Both the position numbers and the translations under genes were made by a program. From positions 1-7,871 of the forward strand of contig URKO01000041.1 of NCBI GenBank assembly GCA_900548415.1: a stretch of 7,871 nucleotides of DNA. Reading direction: 5' to 3'. This stretch comes from an uncultured Porphyromonas sp. GTDB taxonomy: Bacteria; Bacteroidota; Bacteroidia; Bacteroidales; Porphyromonadaceae. This document shows positions 1 through 7,871 of the stretch, in pieces. Position 1 is the stretch's first letter. Each line of letters starts with the position of its first letter. Below the pieces are notes generated by a model that was not told where the DNA came from, did no database searches, and was given only the letters and a program-made list of their open reading frames with translations.

Positions 1-1
1 T

Positions 2-31
2 ACGTGAGACTGCTTGCGAAAGTCTCTACGT
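2..31 (-). terminator. Hairpin downstream of the exporter gene, possible terminator
   Basis: Positions 2-11 (ACGTGAGACT) and 21-31 (AGTCTCTACGT) form an inverted repeat: a 10-bp stem with one bulged base and a 9-nt loop. It lies 78 bp past the exporter's stop, where the operon should end. Any U-tract for minus-strand transcription would fall outside the window, so termination cannot be confirmed. The rest of 32-108 shows only a weak 4-bp stem (83-86 with 94-97) and no gene. Confidence 0.4.
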
Positions 32-108
32 GGCTATTCTTGTGAGAGGTCGTAACGCTTCGATTCTCTCTGGTGACTTGTCGGTGTCTTTCGCACCTAA
101 ACTGATCG

Positions 109-1965
109 TTACTCCTTGAACTGTATCTGGTAGAGCTGGGCGTAGAGTCCGCCACGCTCGAGCAGCTCTGCGTGAGTACCCTGCTCGACGATCTGTCCCT
201 CCTGCATGACGCAGATGAGGTCCGCGTGCATGATCGTGGAGAGGCGGTGGGCGATGACGATGGTGGTACGGTCGCTGACGAGACGCTGGATAGCCTCCTG
301 GACTAGTTGCTCAGAGACATTGTCGAGTGCTGAGGTCGCCTCATCGAGAATGAGGATGGGCGAGTCCTTGAGCAGAGCTCGTGCTATGCTGAGTCGCTGA
401 CGCTGCCCTCCGCTGAGCTTGCTGCCGCCGTCACCGATGTTGTAGTCGAGCCCCTCGGGGAGCTGGTCGATGAACTCGGTCGCATTGGCTGCCTCAGCAG
501 CAGTGCGCACCTCCTCGTCGCTGACGGCGCGCTCCATGCCGAAGGTGATGTTGTTGCGTATCGTATCGTTGAAGAGGATCGGCGTCTGATTGACATAGCC
601 TATGAGCTCTCTTAGTTCGCTCGCCCGTACCTGCCGTATGTCAGTGCCGTCGATGGTGATGCGCCCTGAGGTGACGTCGTAGAAGCGGGGCAGCAGGTCT
701 ACGAGCGAACTCTTGCCGGCACCCGAAGCTCCCACGAGCGCAACCATTCGACCTTTGGGTATGGTGAGCGACAGGTTGTGCAGTACCCACGGCTCTTCGT
801 AGCGGAAGGAGACATCTTCGTAAGAGATGCTCCGCTCAAAGGTGACGGGCAGTGGCTCTGCGGGATCTGTGATGCGCTCGGGGTAGTCGAGGATGGTTTG
901 TATGCGAGTCATCGAGGCTAGCCCCTTTTGGATCGAGTAGGAGGCACGGCTCAGCTCTTTGGCGGGGTTGATGATGCTGTAGAAGACTACGAGGTAGTAG
1001 ATGAAAGCATCGGCCGTGATGGAGCTATCGCCTGCAAAGATCAAGTTACCGCCGTACCAGAGGATGATCGCAATGGCTGTGGTGCCGAGGAACTCGCTCA
1101 TGGGGTGCGCTAAGCCTTGCCTAGCATAGACCTGCGAGATGGTGCGTCGATACTGTTCGTTGGCTTTAGTAAAGCGGTCAGAGATCTGTTGCTCCGCATT
1201 GAACGCCTTGATGATGCGCAGCCCCGAGAGGGTCTCCTCAACCATGCTCATGAGCCGTCCCCACTGCGTCTGCCCCTCGAGGCTGTCTCGCTTGAGTCGC
1301 TTGCCCACGGCTCCCATGACGTAACCGGCTATCGGCAGGACGATGAGGACGAAGAGGGTGAGCTCCCAGCTGATCGCAAAGAGCGCCACGAGGTAGATGA
1401 TGATGAGGATGGGGTTCTTGATGAGACTCTCTAGGAGGTTGATAATGGAGTACTCGATCTCGGCAACATCTCCCGAGAAGCGGGCGAGGAGGTCACCTTT
1501 GCGCTCTTCGCTGATCAATGAGATAGGCAGCCGGAGGAGCTTGGCATTGAACTCATTGCGCAGATCTTTGACCACGCCTGTACGGATCGGCACGAGCATA
1601 TAGATGCCACCATAGGTGACGCCAACCTTGATGAGTGTCATGACGACGAGGTAGATGCAGAGGAGGAGTAGCGTGCGAGCGGGGCCGTACTGCTGGATGA
1701 GCTGGTAGACGTAGTAGTTGAAGTTGCCCACGATATAGTCTATCGCCACGCTCCACTCCGAGGGCCGTAACCAATTGATGCCGTCGAGCGCATGGTAGAC
1801 GGGTGTGGTCTGATCCATGCCAAAGAGGATGCGCAGGATCGGCATGATAAGCGAGAAGGCGAGCAGGTTGAGCAGCGCCGAGAGTATGTTGGCGATGATG
1901 CCTCCTGTCACGTAGTGACGGTAGGGGCGGATATACTTGCCGAAGAGCTTGAGGAACTGTCTCAC
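109..1965 (-). CDS. MsbA-like ABC exporter, fused membrane and ATPase domains
   Basis: This is a 618-residue half-size ABC exporter that should work as a homodimer in the inner membrane. It has an N-terminal six-helix membrane domain (hydrophobic stretches near residues 20-48, 98-124, 182-220 in two helices, and 292-340 in two helices). A C-terminal ATPase domain follows from about residue 380. Every ATPase motif is intact: A-loop Tyr389, Walker A 412-420 (GASGAGKSS), Q-loop Gln460, signature LSGGQ 517-521, Walker B ending Asp541-Glu542, D-loop SALD 545-548 and switch His573. The first and second helices are separated by about 50 residues, a larger outer loop than in enterobacterial MsbA. The start is GTG at 1965. 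The residues that follow (MRQFLKLFGKYIRPYR) fit the usual cytoplasmic elbow helix of the family, so an earlier start is not needed. The gene lies 18 bp after the ABC-F stop and has no clear Shine-Dalgarno site. By family it exports lipid A core, another lipid or a hydrophobic compound. The substrate cannot be read from the sequence, so I give no symbol. Confidence 0.93.
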   Translation of the reverse strand: MRQFLKLFGKYIRPYRHYVTGGIIANILSALLNLLAFSLIMPILRILFGMDQTTPVYHALDGINWLRPSEWSVAIDYIVGNFNYYVYQLIQQYGPARTLLLLCIYLVVMTLIKVGVTYGGIYMLVPIRTGVVKDLRNEFNAKLLRLPISLISEERKGDLLARFSGDVAEIEYSIINLLESLIKNPILIIIYLVALFAISWELTLFVLIVLPIAGYVMGAVGKRLKRDSLEGQTQWGRLMSMVEETLSGLRIIKAFNAEQQISDRFTKANEQYRRTISQVYARQGLAHPMSEFLGTTAIAIILWYGGNLIFAGDSSITADAFIYYLVVFYSIINPAKELSRASYSIQKGLASMTRIQTILDYPERITDPAEPLPVTFERSISYEDVSFRYEEPWVLHNLSLTIPKGRMVALVGASGAGKSSLVDLLPRFYDVTSGRITIDGTDIRQVRASELRELIGYVNQTPILFNDTIRNNITFGMERAVSDEEVRTAAEAANATEFIDQLPEGLDYNIGDGGSKLSGGQRQRLSIARALLKDSPILILDEATSALDNVSEQLVQEAIQRLVSDRTTIVIAHRLSTIMHADLICVMQEGQIVEQGTHAELLERGGLYAQLYQIQFKE

Positions 1966-1983
1966 GGATTGGCTGGCTAATTA

Positions 1984-3942
1984 CTACTGTTGGATCTCCT
2001 CCTCGTACTCCATGAGCGCAAACTCGGCTTCCTCCCACTGAGGAGTGATCTCTTGGATCTCTTTGTTGACCTGGGTGTACTGATCGATGAGCTGCGGGGT
2101 GGCTGCCGTGGCTATCTGCAGCTCTAGCTCAGCAAGGCTTTTCTTGAGTTGCTCTAGCTGCTCCCCGAGACGCTCGGCAGTGCGGCGTAGGGTGCGCAAG
2201 CGCTTCTGCTGCTCTTTCTGCTGCTGGTAGTCGAGCTGGGGCTGGGCTTTGGCCGCTGGCTGTTGGTCGTTAGCCTTTGGCTGTTGGCTGTTTGTCGTTG
2301 GCTGTTTGTCGTTGGTTGAGGGCTGTTGGTTTAGCTCTTCGTGGAGGGTGGCTAGATAGCCGTCGAGGCCGTCCATACACTCGCGTACGGCTCCATGGCT
2401 AAAGGAGAAGATGCGGTCTACGAGCCCCGAGAGGAAGTAACGGTCGTGCGAGACGACGATGACCGTCCCCGGGAAGGCTGCGATGGCTCGCTTGAGGATC
2501 TCTTTGGTTCGGATGTCCAGATGGTTGGTCGGCTCATCGAGGATGAGCAGGTTGGCCGGCTCTAGGAGCATCTGCATGATAGCGACACGAGCGCGCTCAC
2601 CACCACTGAGTACGCTGATGGGCTTGTCGGCCACCTCCCCGCCAAAGAGGAAGGCTCCCAGCATATCATTGATATGTAGTCTCATATCGCCACGCGCCAA
2701 GCTGTCGATAGCGTCTCGGATGGTCTGGTTGGCAGGTAGCTCCTGCGCCCTATTCTGAGAGAAGTAAGCGACCTCTACGCCATGCCCTATCTGGAGCTTG
2801 CCGGTGTACTCCTCTTGTCCCATGATGCAGCGCATGAGGGTTGATTTGCCGGAGCCGTTCTTCCCGACGAAGGCGACCTTTTCACCACGCTTGATGGTCA
2901 TCGAGACGCCTCGTAGCACCGAGAGGGAGCCGTAGCTCTTGTCCAGCTCCTCGATGATGACTGGGTAGTCGCCACTGCGCCCCGCCATCGGGAAGGTGAA
3001 GTTGATGTGCCGTGTGTCTATCTCGTCGAGCTCGATCTCCTCGATCTTGTCTAGCTGCTTGATGCGGCTCTGCACCTGTGCGCTCTTCGTCGGCTTGTAG
3101 CGAAAGCGCTCGACGAAGGACTCGATGTCTTGGATCTTCTTCTGCTGATTCTCGTAAGCTCGCTTCTGCTGCTCCAGACGCTCCTCACGTAGCGTGACGT
3201 AGTGGCTATAAGAGGTCTTGTAGTCGTAGATGCGTCCCAGCTCGATCTCGATGGTGCGGTTGGTGACGTTGTCGAGGAAGGTGCGGTCGTGCGAGACAAG
3301 CAGGAGCGTGACTCCACGGGCGATGAGGAAGTGCTCGAGCCAGTCGATGGACTCGATGTCTAGGTGGTTCGTCGGCTCATCGAGAAGGAGCAGATCGGGA
3401 TTGCTCAGCAGCACCTTAGCCAGCTCGATACGCATACGCCACCCGCCGGAGAACTCACGCGTCGGCCGGTCGAAGTCGCTCCGCTCGAAGCCTAGTCCGA
3501 GGAGCGTGCGCTCCATCTCGGCAAGGTACTGCGATGGGTGGTGCATCTGTATCAGGTCGGTGAGATGTCCGTGACGCTCGATCAGCTCTAAGTACTCGGG
3601 CGAGTCGTAGTCGGTGCGTGTCGCTAGCTCTTCGCTCAGACGGTCGTACTGATCATTGAGCGACTGCACATCCTTAAAGACCTCCTCGACCTCCGCACGC
3701 AGCGTGGTGTGGTCGACAAGCTCTTTGACCTGTGGTAGGTACCCTATGGAGAGATCGCGGGGACGGCTGACGGTACCGCTCGTCGGTTGCTCGATGCCGA
3801 CGAGGATCTTCATCAAGGTTGACTTCCCCGCCCCGTTGTGCCCGACGAGTGCGACTCGCTCGCCTTTGCTGATGACAAAGTTGATTGAGTCAAAGAGGAG
3901 TTGCTTACCAAAGTCTACCGTAAGGTCTTGAACGGATATCAT
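1984..3942 (-). CDS. ABC-F family ATPase (YheS/YdiF-type), ribosome-associated
   Basis: This is a 652-residue soluble protein with two ABC ATPase domains and no membrane segment, the ABC-F layout. Domain 1 has Walker A at 34-42 (GHNGAGKST), signature FSGGWRMR at 164-171, Walker B Asp188-Glu189 followed by the ABC-F hallmark PTNHLD, and His218. A charged, Gln-rich P-site tRNA-interaction linker spans about 240-305. Domain 2 has Walker A at 360-368 (GKNGSGKST), signature LSGGERAR at 445-452, Walker B Asp469-Glu470, a second PTNHLD, and His499. Both ATP sites look active. After about residue 533 comes a Gln/Asn/Pro/Thr-rich hinge (537-567) encoded by a heptanucleotide repeat. A C-terminal charged coiled coil (about 570-652) follows, as in YheS, Uup and YdiF relatives. 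Known members bind the ribosomal E site and relieve stalled or non-productive states, and some give antibiotic resistance. The GGWRMR signature favours a housekeeping YheS/YdiF type over a resistance factor. The ATG start overlaps the TPR gene's stop (TGATG), so translation is probably coupled. Confidence 0.93.
   Translation of the reverse strand: MISVQDLTVDFGKQLLFDSINFVISKGERVALVGHNGAGKSTLMKILVGIEQPTSGTVSRPRDLSIGYLPQVKELVDHTTLRAEVEEVFKDVQSLNDQYDRLSEELATRTDYDSPEYLELIERHGHLTDLIQMHHPSQYLAEMERTLLGLGFERSDFDRPTREFSGGWRMRIELAKVLLSNPDLLLLDEPTNHLDIESIDWLEHFLIARGVTLLLVSHDRTFLDNVTNRTIEIELGRIYDYKTSYSHYVTLREERLEQQKRAYENQQKKIQDIESFVERFRYKPTKSAQVQSRIKQLDKIEEIELDEIDTRHINFTFPMAGRSGDYPVIIEELDKSYGSLSVLRGVSMTIKRGEKVAFVGKNGSGKSTLMRCIMGQEEYTGKLQIGHGVEVAYFSQNRAQELPANQTIRDAIDSLARGDMRLHINDMLGAFLFGGEVADKPISVLSGGERARVAIMQMLLEPANLLILDEPTNHLDIRTKEILKRAIAAFPGTVIVVSHDRYFLSGLVDRIFSFSHGAVRECMDGLDGYLATLHEELNQQPSTNDKQPTTNSQQPKANDQQPAAKAQPQLDYQQQKEQQKRLRTLRRTAERLGEQLEQLKKSLAELELQIATAATPQLIDQYTQVNKEIQEITPQWEEAEFALMEYEEEIQQ
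2244..2334 (-). repeat. Heptanucleotide tandem repeat (about 13 units) inside the ABC-F gene
   Basis: On the coding strand this is an uninterrupted run of 7-bp units with consensus AACAGCC (GGCTGTT on the plus strand). Exact consensus units lie at 2321-2327, 2300-2306, 2286-2292, 2279-2285 and 2258-2264. Close variants are AACGACA at 2307-2313 and 2293-2299, and AACGACC at 2265-2271. The remaining units diverge further, at 2328-2334, 2314-2320, 2272-2278, 2251-2257 and 2244-2250. The 14-bp pair AACGACA-AACAGCC occurs twice in perfect tandem (2286-2313). The period is read directly from the sequence. Since 7 is not a multiple of 3, the array cycles through all three frames every 21 bp and encodes a Gln/Asn/Pro/Thr-rich hinge, residues 537-567. 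Confidence 0.9.
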
Positions 3943-3944
3943 CA
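3940..3944 (-). other. TGATG stop-start overlap between the TPR and ABC-F genes
   Basis: On the minus strand the TGA stop of the TPR gene (3944-3942) shares its A with the ATG of the ABC-F gene (3942-3940). There is no Shine-Dalgarno-like stretch just upstream. This is the classic arrangement for re-initiation by a terminating ribosome, so the two proteins are probably made in linked amounts. The overlap is seen directly; the coupling is inferred. Confidence 0.75.
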
Positions 3945-5921
3945 GCGTGTCTGAATAGTGTGGATGAGAGAATAAGCCTGATAGATGCCCAGCTCGCCAG
4001 CGCGGCTCAAGTCATCTATCGCCTGCTCATGCTGCCCCTGCTGCTCGAGGAGCAGAGCACGATTGTAGTAAGCTTCGCCAGCTTGGGGCAGTAGCTCGAT
4101 CGCCTTGGTGTAGTCTGCGATAGCTTGATCCGTATGCCCCAACGTCTGGTGCAGATGAGCACGGTTATAGTAGAGATAGCCTATCTGCGGGGCATGGCCG
4201 ATGGCTGTGGTGAGCTGGCGCATCGCTAAGTCGTACATGAGCGTCTGCTGCTTAGCGTCTGTGAGCGTCTCCGCCTGCATGAGGCGCGCCGTGGTCAGTG
4301 CGAGAAGTGCGAGTGGCTGCTGAGGAGCCAGCTCGAGACAAGCGTTGAACTGTGAGACCGCCTCGCCGATGTCTCGCAGCAGGAGCTTGTCGATGCCCAT
4401 ACGCAGGTGCCAGTCGGCCGTTTGCTCCGCTCCACTAGTCTGCAGGCGCGCTATATCCTCCAGCACGACATGGAGCTGCGTACTGTCTAGCGACTGCGTG
4501 CCGACGGCAAGCAAGAGACGAGGCTGGTAGCCCGTGCGCTCATTGTACGCCTCTAGCTCTGCGGAAAAGTTCGAGCGAGGCAAAAGCTTGTCGTGACTCT
4601 TCTGCACGAAGTAGGTCAGCTCGTAAGCGGGGCAAGCCTCTGACGAAGTGGCTTGCTCTTGGATCGATCCGCGTAGTGAATTGCCTCCCGTAGTAATCGA
4701 AGAGGGCGTCGCGTCGTTGCTCGCAGACTGTAGCTCTGCATGATGATCTAGTGCGTATAGTTCTTCGCTAGCCACACTCGAAGCGGTGCTGTCGGCAATG
4801 GTTGGCTTAGGTGCTTTGACCTGCCCACGCTCTAGCTTGTAGGCGAACCAGTAGTCTCTGTCGGCTCCAGCAGCATCACCGAGCAGACGCTTCACCTCCG
4901 AGCGCTGATAGTAACCCGAGAGGAACTCTGGTCGACGGCCTAATATATAGTCTAGCGTCTCGATCGCCTCACGATACTGTCCCGTCTGAGTCTGTACCAA
5001 AGCTAAGTTAAAGTGTGCCGTCAGATTGGTCGGCTGCAGACGCACCACCTCTAGCAGATCTTCGCGAGCTCCCTGCAGGTCGCCCACCTCAATACGTAGC
5101 AAGGCGCGGTTGTGGCGAGCGACCGCATCGTGAGGCGTCAGGAGGAGTGCCTGATTGTAGTCCTCCATAGCACCACGGTACTCTTTCAGCTTGTAGCGTG
5201 TCAGTCCACGATTGATGTAGTCGCTAGCTTGACCCGGCTCCTGCTCTATGCTCTTGTCGTGATAGCGCAGCGCCCCCTCGTAGTCTCCCCGCAGGTAAGC
5301 AATCGTCGAGAGCATCCGATAAGGCGCAGCGCTCAGCGAGTCTATCGCCAAGCCCTCGGCTATCCGTCTCTCCGCTGCAACTGTGTCTTGCCGTCGCAAA
5401 GCTATCTCCGCTGCGAGGAAGTAGCCCCGCGCCTCCTTCGGGTGACGCTGCGTCAAGGCGTGCGCTGCCGAGTCGGCACGCTCATACTGCTCGGCTCCAT
5501 AGAGCGAGCCCGCTAAGTTGAACGAGAGGTAAAAGTCGTCTGGCGTGATCTTGAGCGCTTGCGCATAGTCTGTCGCCGCCTCCGCATAGTGCTGCAGATT
5601 GTGCCGTGCCGCCCCCCGTACCATGTAGGCTCTAGAGAGGAAAGGGTTGCGCTCCAGGCAGAGCGTCGCGTCTCGCTCGGCACCCGCATAGTCGCCCAGC
5701 ATAAGCTTGGCAAAAGCTCTGTAGTAGTACGGATCGGCCATCGTGGGCGACACCTCGATCACTTGGTTAAAGTGCTCGATAGCGACCACATAATCCTTGA
5801 AGCCGATCGCATTGCGCCCGATCGTCATCACCCGCTCCGTATCTATCTGCGACCAGAGCGTAGTGCTCCACACACAGAGCGTGCAGAGCAGCAGAGAGAG
5901 TGATCGTAGTAGCAGGCGCAT
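3942..5921 (-). CDS. Secreted tetratricopeptide-repeat protein, two TPR blocks
   Basis: This is a 659-residue protein of unknown specific function. Residues 1-24 look like a Sec signal peptide: two arginines, a Leu-rich core, and probable cleavage in TLWS-Q. Neither Cys13 nor Cys16 sits in a convincing lipobox, so a soluble periplasmic or outer-envelope protein is more likely than a lipoprotein. About ten TPR units fill residues 32-363, with typical spacing and closing prolines (for example 64-93, 98-127, 199-229, 233-263 and 267-297). A Ser/Thr/Ala-rich, probably disordered linker (about 373-428) leads to a less repetitive stretch (430-500). Four more TPR-like units follow at about 503-645, the last two strongest (around 581-645). 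TPR arrays are protein-binding scaffolds and no enzymatic motif is visible. The ATG start lies 5 bp after the def stop, with no Shine-Dalgarno site. From memory, a TPR protein next to def is a recurring arrangement in Bacteroidales, there often followed by thrS rather than an ABC-F gene. Confidence 0.88.
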   Translation of the reverse strand: MRLLLRSLSLLLCTLCVWSTTLWSQIDTERVMTIGRNAIGFKDYVVAIEHFNQVIEVSPTMADPYYYRAFAKLMLGDYAGAERDATLCLERNPFLSRAYMVRGAARHNLQHYAEAATDYAQALKITPDDFYLSFNLAGSLYGAEQYERADSAAHALTQRHPKEARGYFLAAEIALRRQDTVAAERRIAEGLAIDSLSAAPYRMLSTIAYLRGDYEGALRYHDKSIEQEPGQASDYINRGLTRYKLKEYRGAMEDYNQALLLTPHDAVARHNRALLRIEVGDLQGAREDLLEVVRLQPTNLTAHFNLALVQTQTGQYREAIETLDYILGRRPEFLSGYYQRSEVKRLLGDAAGADRDYWFAYKLERGQVKAPKPTIADSTASSVASEELYALDHHAELQSASNDATPSSITTGGNSLRGSIQEQATSSEACPAYELTYFVQKSHDKLLPRSNFSAELEAYNERTGYQPRLLLAVGTQSLDSTQLHVVLEDIARLQTSGAEQTADWHLRMGIDKLLLRDIGEAVSQFNACLELAPQQPLALLALTTARLMQAETLTDAKQQTLMYDLAMRQLTTAIGHAPQIGYLYYNRAHLHQTLGHTDQAIADYTKAIELLPQAGEAYYNRALLLEQQGQHEQAIDDLSRAGELGIYQAYSLIHTIQTR

Positions 5922-5926
5922 AAGAA

Positions 5927-6493
5927 CTAATGTATCGGATTGCGCATGACGGGGTAGCCGACACGTACCCGCCCGTCGGCTATATGCTGTAGCTTCTTTT
6001 TGATCAAGCGCTTACGCATCGCCGAGATATGATCCACAAAGAGCTTACCATCTAGGTGATCATACTCATGCTGCACCACCCGAGCGGCATAGCCCGAGAG
6101 CTCTAGATGCTGTGGCTCAAACTGCTCATTCATGTAGTCCACCACGATCGACTCAGGTCGTACGACCCGCTCGTTAATGCCAGGCAAGCTTAGGCAACCC
6201 TCAGCCTCCGAGCAGGTCTCCTCGCTCAGGGAACGCATGTGCGCATTGATCATGACTAGCTTGAGCTCAGCACACTCAGGGTACTCCTCAGCAATAGGCG
6301 TGGCATCGATCACTTGCAGACGTATGTTGCGCCCGATCTGCGGAGCCGCCAGCCCGATGCCGTCGCTCTCATACATCGTCTGCCACATGTCTGCGATCAG
6401 CTCGGAGAGGTTCGGGTAGTCAGGCGTTATATCCTCGCTCATGTTGCGTAGGACGGGTTGTCCGTAAAGGTATATAGGTAAGGTCTTAGCCAT
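5927..6493 (-). CDS. def: Peptide deformylase
   Basis: This cytoplasmic metalloenzyme removes the formyl group from the N-terminal methionine of nascent proteins at the ribosome exit tunnel, before methionine aminopeptidase acts. It has 188 residues, a normal length. All three signature motifs are present: motif 1 GIGLAAPQ at 45-52 (Gln52 stabilises the transition state), motif 2 EGCLSLP at 98-104 (Cys100 is a metal ligand), and motif 3 HEYDH at 142-146 (His142 and His146 are metal ligands and Glu143 the catalytic base). The Leu after the motif 2 cysteine is typical of bacterial enzymes of this group. The C-terminal tail is basic (MRKRLIKKK at 159-167), as expected for a segment that touches the ribosome. 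The ATG start follows a 26-bp AT-rich gap after ruvX, with no Shine-Dalgarno site, as is common in Bacteroidota. The gene is complete and shows nothing unusual. Confidence 0.98.
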   Translation of the reverse strand: MAKTLPIYLYGQPVLRNMSEDITPDYPNLSELIADMWQTMYESDGIGLAAPQIGRNIRLQVIDATPIAEEYPECAELKLVMINAHMRSLSEETCSEAEGCLSLPGINERVVRPESIVVDYMNEQFEPQHLELSGYAARVVQHEYDHLDGKLFVDHISAMRKRLIKKKLQHIADGRVRVGYPVMRNPIH

Positions 6494-6519
6494 AAGTGTA
6501 ATCGGTTAATTCTCTGTTT

Positions 6520-6945
6520 TTAATGAAGCATACGCAAGCTCTCCAGATAGCTCTGTAAGATGATGGTCGCGCTAACACGGTCTACTAGTCCTTTGTCCTG
6601 TCGGCGACGCTGCTTGCCGATGCCCGCCTCGCGGATTGTCTGCTGTGCCAAGACAGAGGTAAAGCGCTCGTCCACATACTCTAGATGTATCTGAGGATAG
6701 AGTTGTCTCAGCTTTTTAGCCAAAGCTTGTATCGCCTGCCACGTCGCCGAGGGCGTTGCGTCCATCTGTGTCGGCTTGCCGAGGACGATCGTCTCCACCT
6801 CCTCACGCCCCAGGTAGTCCGCCAGATAGTTGAGGAGCTGATGCGTAGGCACCGTGTCGAGCGCACCCGGAGTGATCTGTAGCGGATCGGTCACCGCCAG
6901 CCCCGTGCGCTTGGTGCCGTAGTCGATAGCAAGGATACGAGCCAT
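6520..6945 (-). CDS. ruvX: RuvX/YqgF: pre-16S rRNA nuclease, putative Holliday junction resolvase
   Basis: This is a 141-residue RNase H-fold nuclease of normal family length. The acidic motifs are all present: IDYGTKRTGLAV at the N-terminus with Asp8, VLGKP at about 54-58, VDERFTS at 91-97 (Asp92, Glu93), and VDRVSATIILQ at 121-131 with Asp122. The family is essential in several bacteria. In E. coli, YqgF takes part in maturing the 5' end of 16S rRNA; the resolvase role is a long-standing proposal based on fold. The ATG start lies 15 bp after the stop of the upstream ABC-F gene. An AGGGA about 10 nt ahead of the ATG could act as a weak Shine-Dalgarno site. Placement between an ABC-F gene and def agrees with a role in ribosome biogenesis, although ruvX-def adjacency is also common in Bacteroidales (from memory). 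Confidence 0.95.
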   Translation of the reverse strand: MARILAIDYGTKRTGLAVTDPLQITPGALDTVPTHQLLNYLADYLGREEVETIVLGKPTQMDATPSATWQAIQALAKKLRQLYPQIHLEYVDERFTSVLAQQTIREAGIGKQRRRQDKGLVDRVSATIILQSYLESLRMLH

Positions 6946-6960
6946 AGGCGTGTGGTCCCT

Positions 6961-7871
<911 letters not shown>

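Noticed and set aside
1553..2038. 161-codon minus-strand open frame across the ABC-F/exporter junction
   Set aside because: It overlaps the start of the exporter and the end of the ABC-F gene in another frame, and its Arg/His/Pro-rich product resembles no family. It is a by-product of GC-rich coding sequence.
2244..2334. CRISPR array
   Set aside because: The units are 7 bp and contiguous with no spacers, and they lie inside an open coding frame.
1984..3942. Antibiotic-resistance ABC-F (such as the Msr, Vga or Optr groups)
   Set aside because: The GGWRMR signature, long C-terminal coiled coil and housekeeping neighbours fit the YheS/YdiF type better. Nothing seen here shows resistance or transfer.
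5112..5516. 134-codon plus-strand open frame antisense to the TPR gene
   Set aside because: It lies wholly inside a convincing TPR coding region and has no recognisable domain or promoter. Similar plus-strand frames (1117-1434, 5559-5903, 3230-3574, 6952-7320) are rejected for the same reason.
6494..6519. Possible promoter in the AT-rich gap before def
   Set aside because: No Bacteroidota-type -7 (TAnnTTTG) and -33 (TTTG) pair can be seen on the minus strand. The AT-richness is more likely a leader that favours translation initiation.

Overview
The window holds one tightly packed block of six genes, all on the minus strand. The gene families, the lack of clear Shine-Dalgarno sites and a GC content that looks to be in the mid-50s point to a Bacteroidota member of the order Bacteroidales. 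A Porphyromonas-like organism is my best guess, from family resemblance only. Nothing looks like phage, a transposon or a recently acquired island.

In transcription order, from high to low coordinates, the genes are: the 3' part of a YbiT-type ABC-F ATPase (7871-6961, cut by the window edge); ruvX/yqgF, the RNase H-fold pre-16S rRNA nuclease / putative Holliday junction resolvase (6945-6520); def, peptide deformylase (6493-5927); a secreted protein with two blocks of tetratricopeptide repeats (5921-3942); a complete ABC-F ATPase of YheS/YdiF type (3942-1984); and an MsbA-like ABC exporter (1965-109). The gaps are 15, 26, 5, -1 and 18 bp. This suggests a single operon, with stop/start overlap (TGATG) between the TPR gene and the second ABC-F gene. 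The last 108 bases (108-1) hold no gene, but contain a hairpin at 31-2 that may be part of a terminator.

The genes share a loose theme of translation and ribosome maintenance: two ABC-F proteins that probably act at the ribosomal E site, a nuclease for rRNA maturation, and the enzyme that deformylates nascent chains. Two envelope proteins are added, a periplasmic TPR protein and a lipid or lipid-linked exporter.

Two observations stand out. First, a 13-unit heptanucleotide tandem repeat (consensus AACAGCC on the coding strand) lies inside the second ABC-F gene, just before its C-terminal coiled coil. Because 7 is not a multiple of 3, gain or loss of a unit would shift the frame and remove that coiled coil. 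Second, the C-terminal ATPase half of the first ABC-F protein has lost both the P-loop lysine and the Walker B catalytic glutamate, while keeping the signature motif and H-switch. It therefore looks like a one-sided ATPase. I see no evidence for a wholly new system such as a defence island, CRISPR array or retron.
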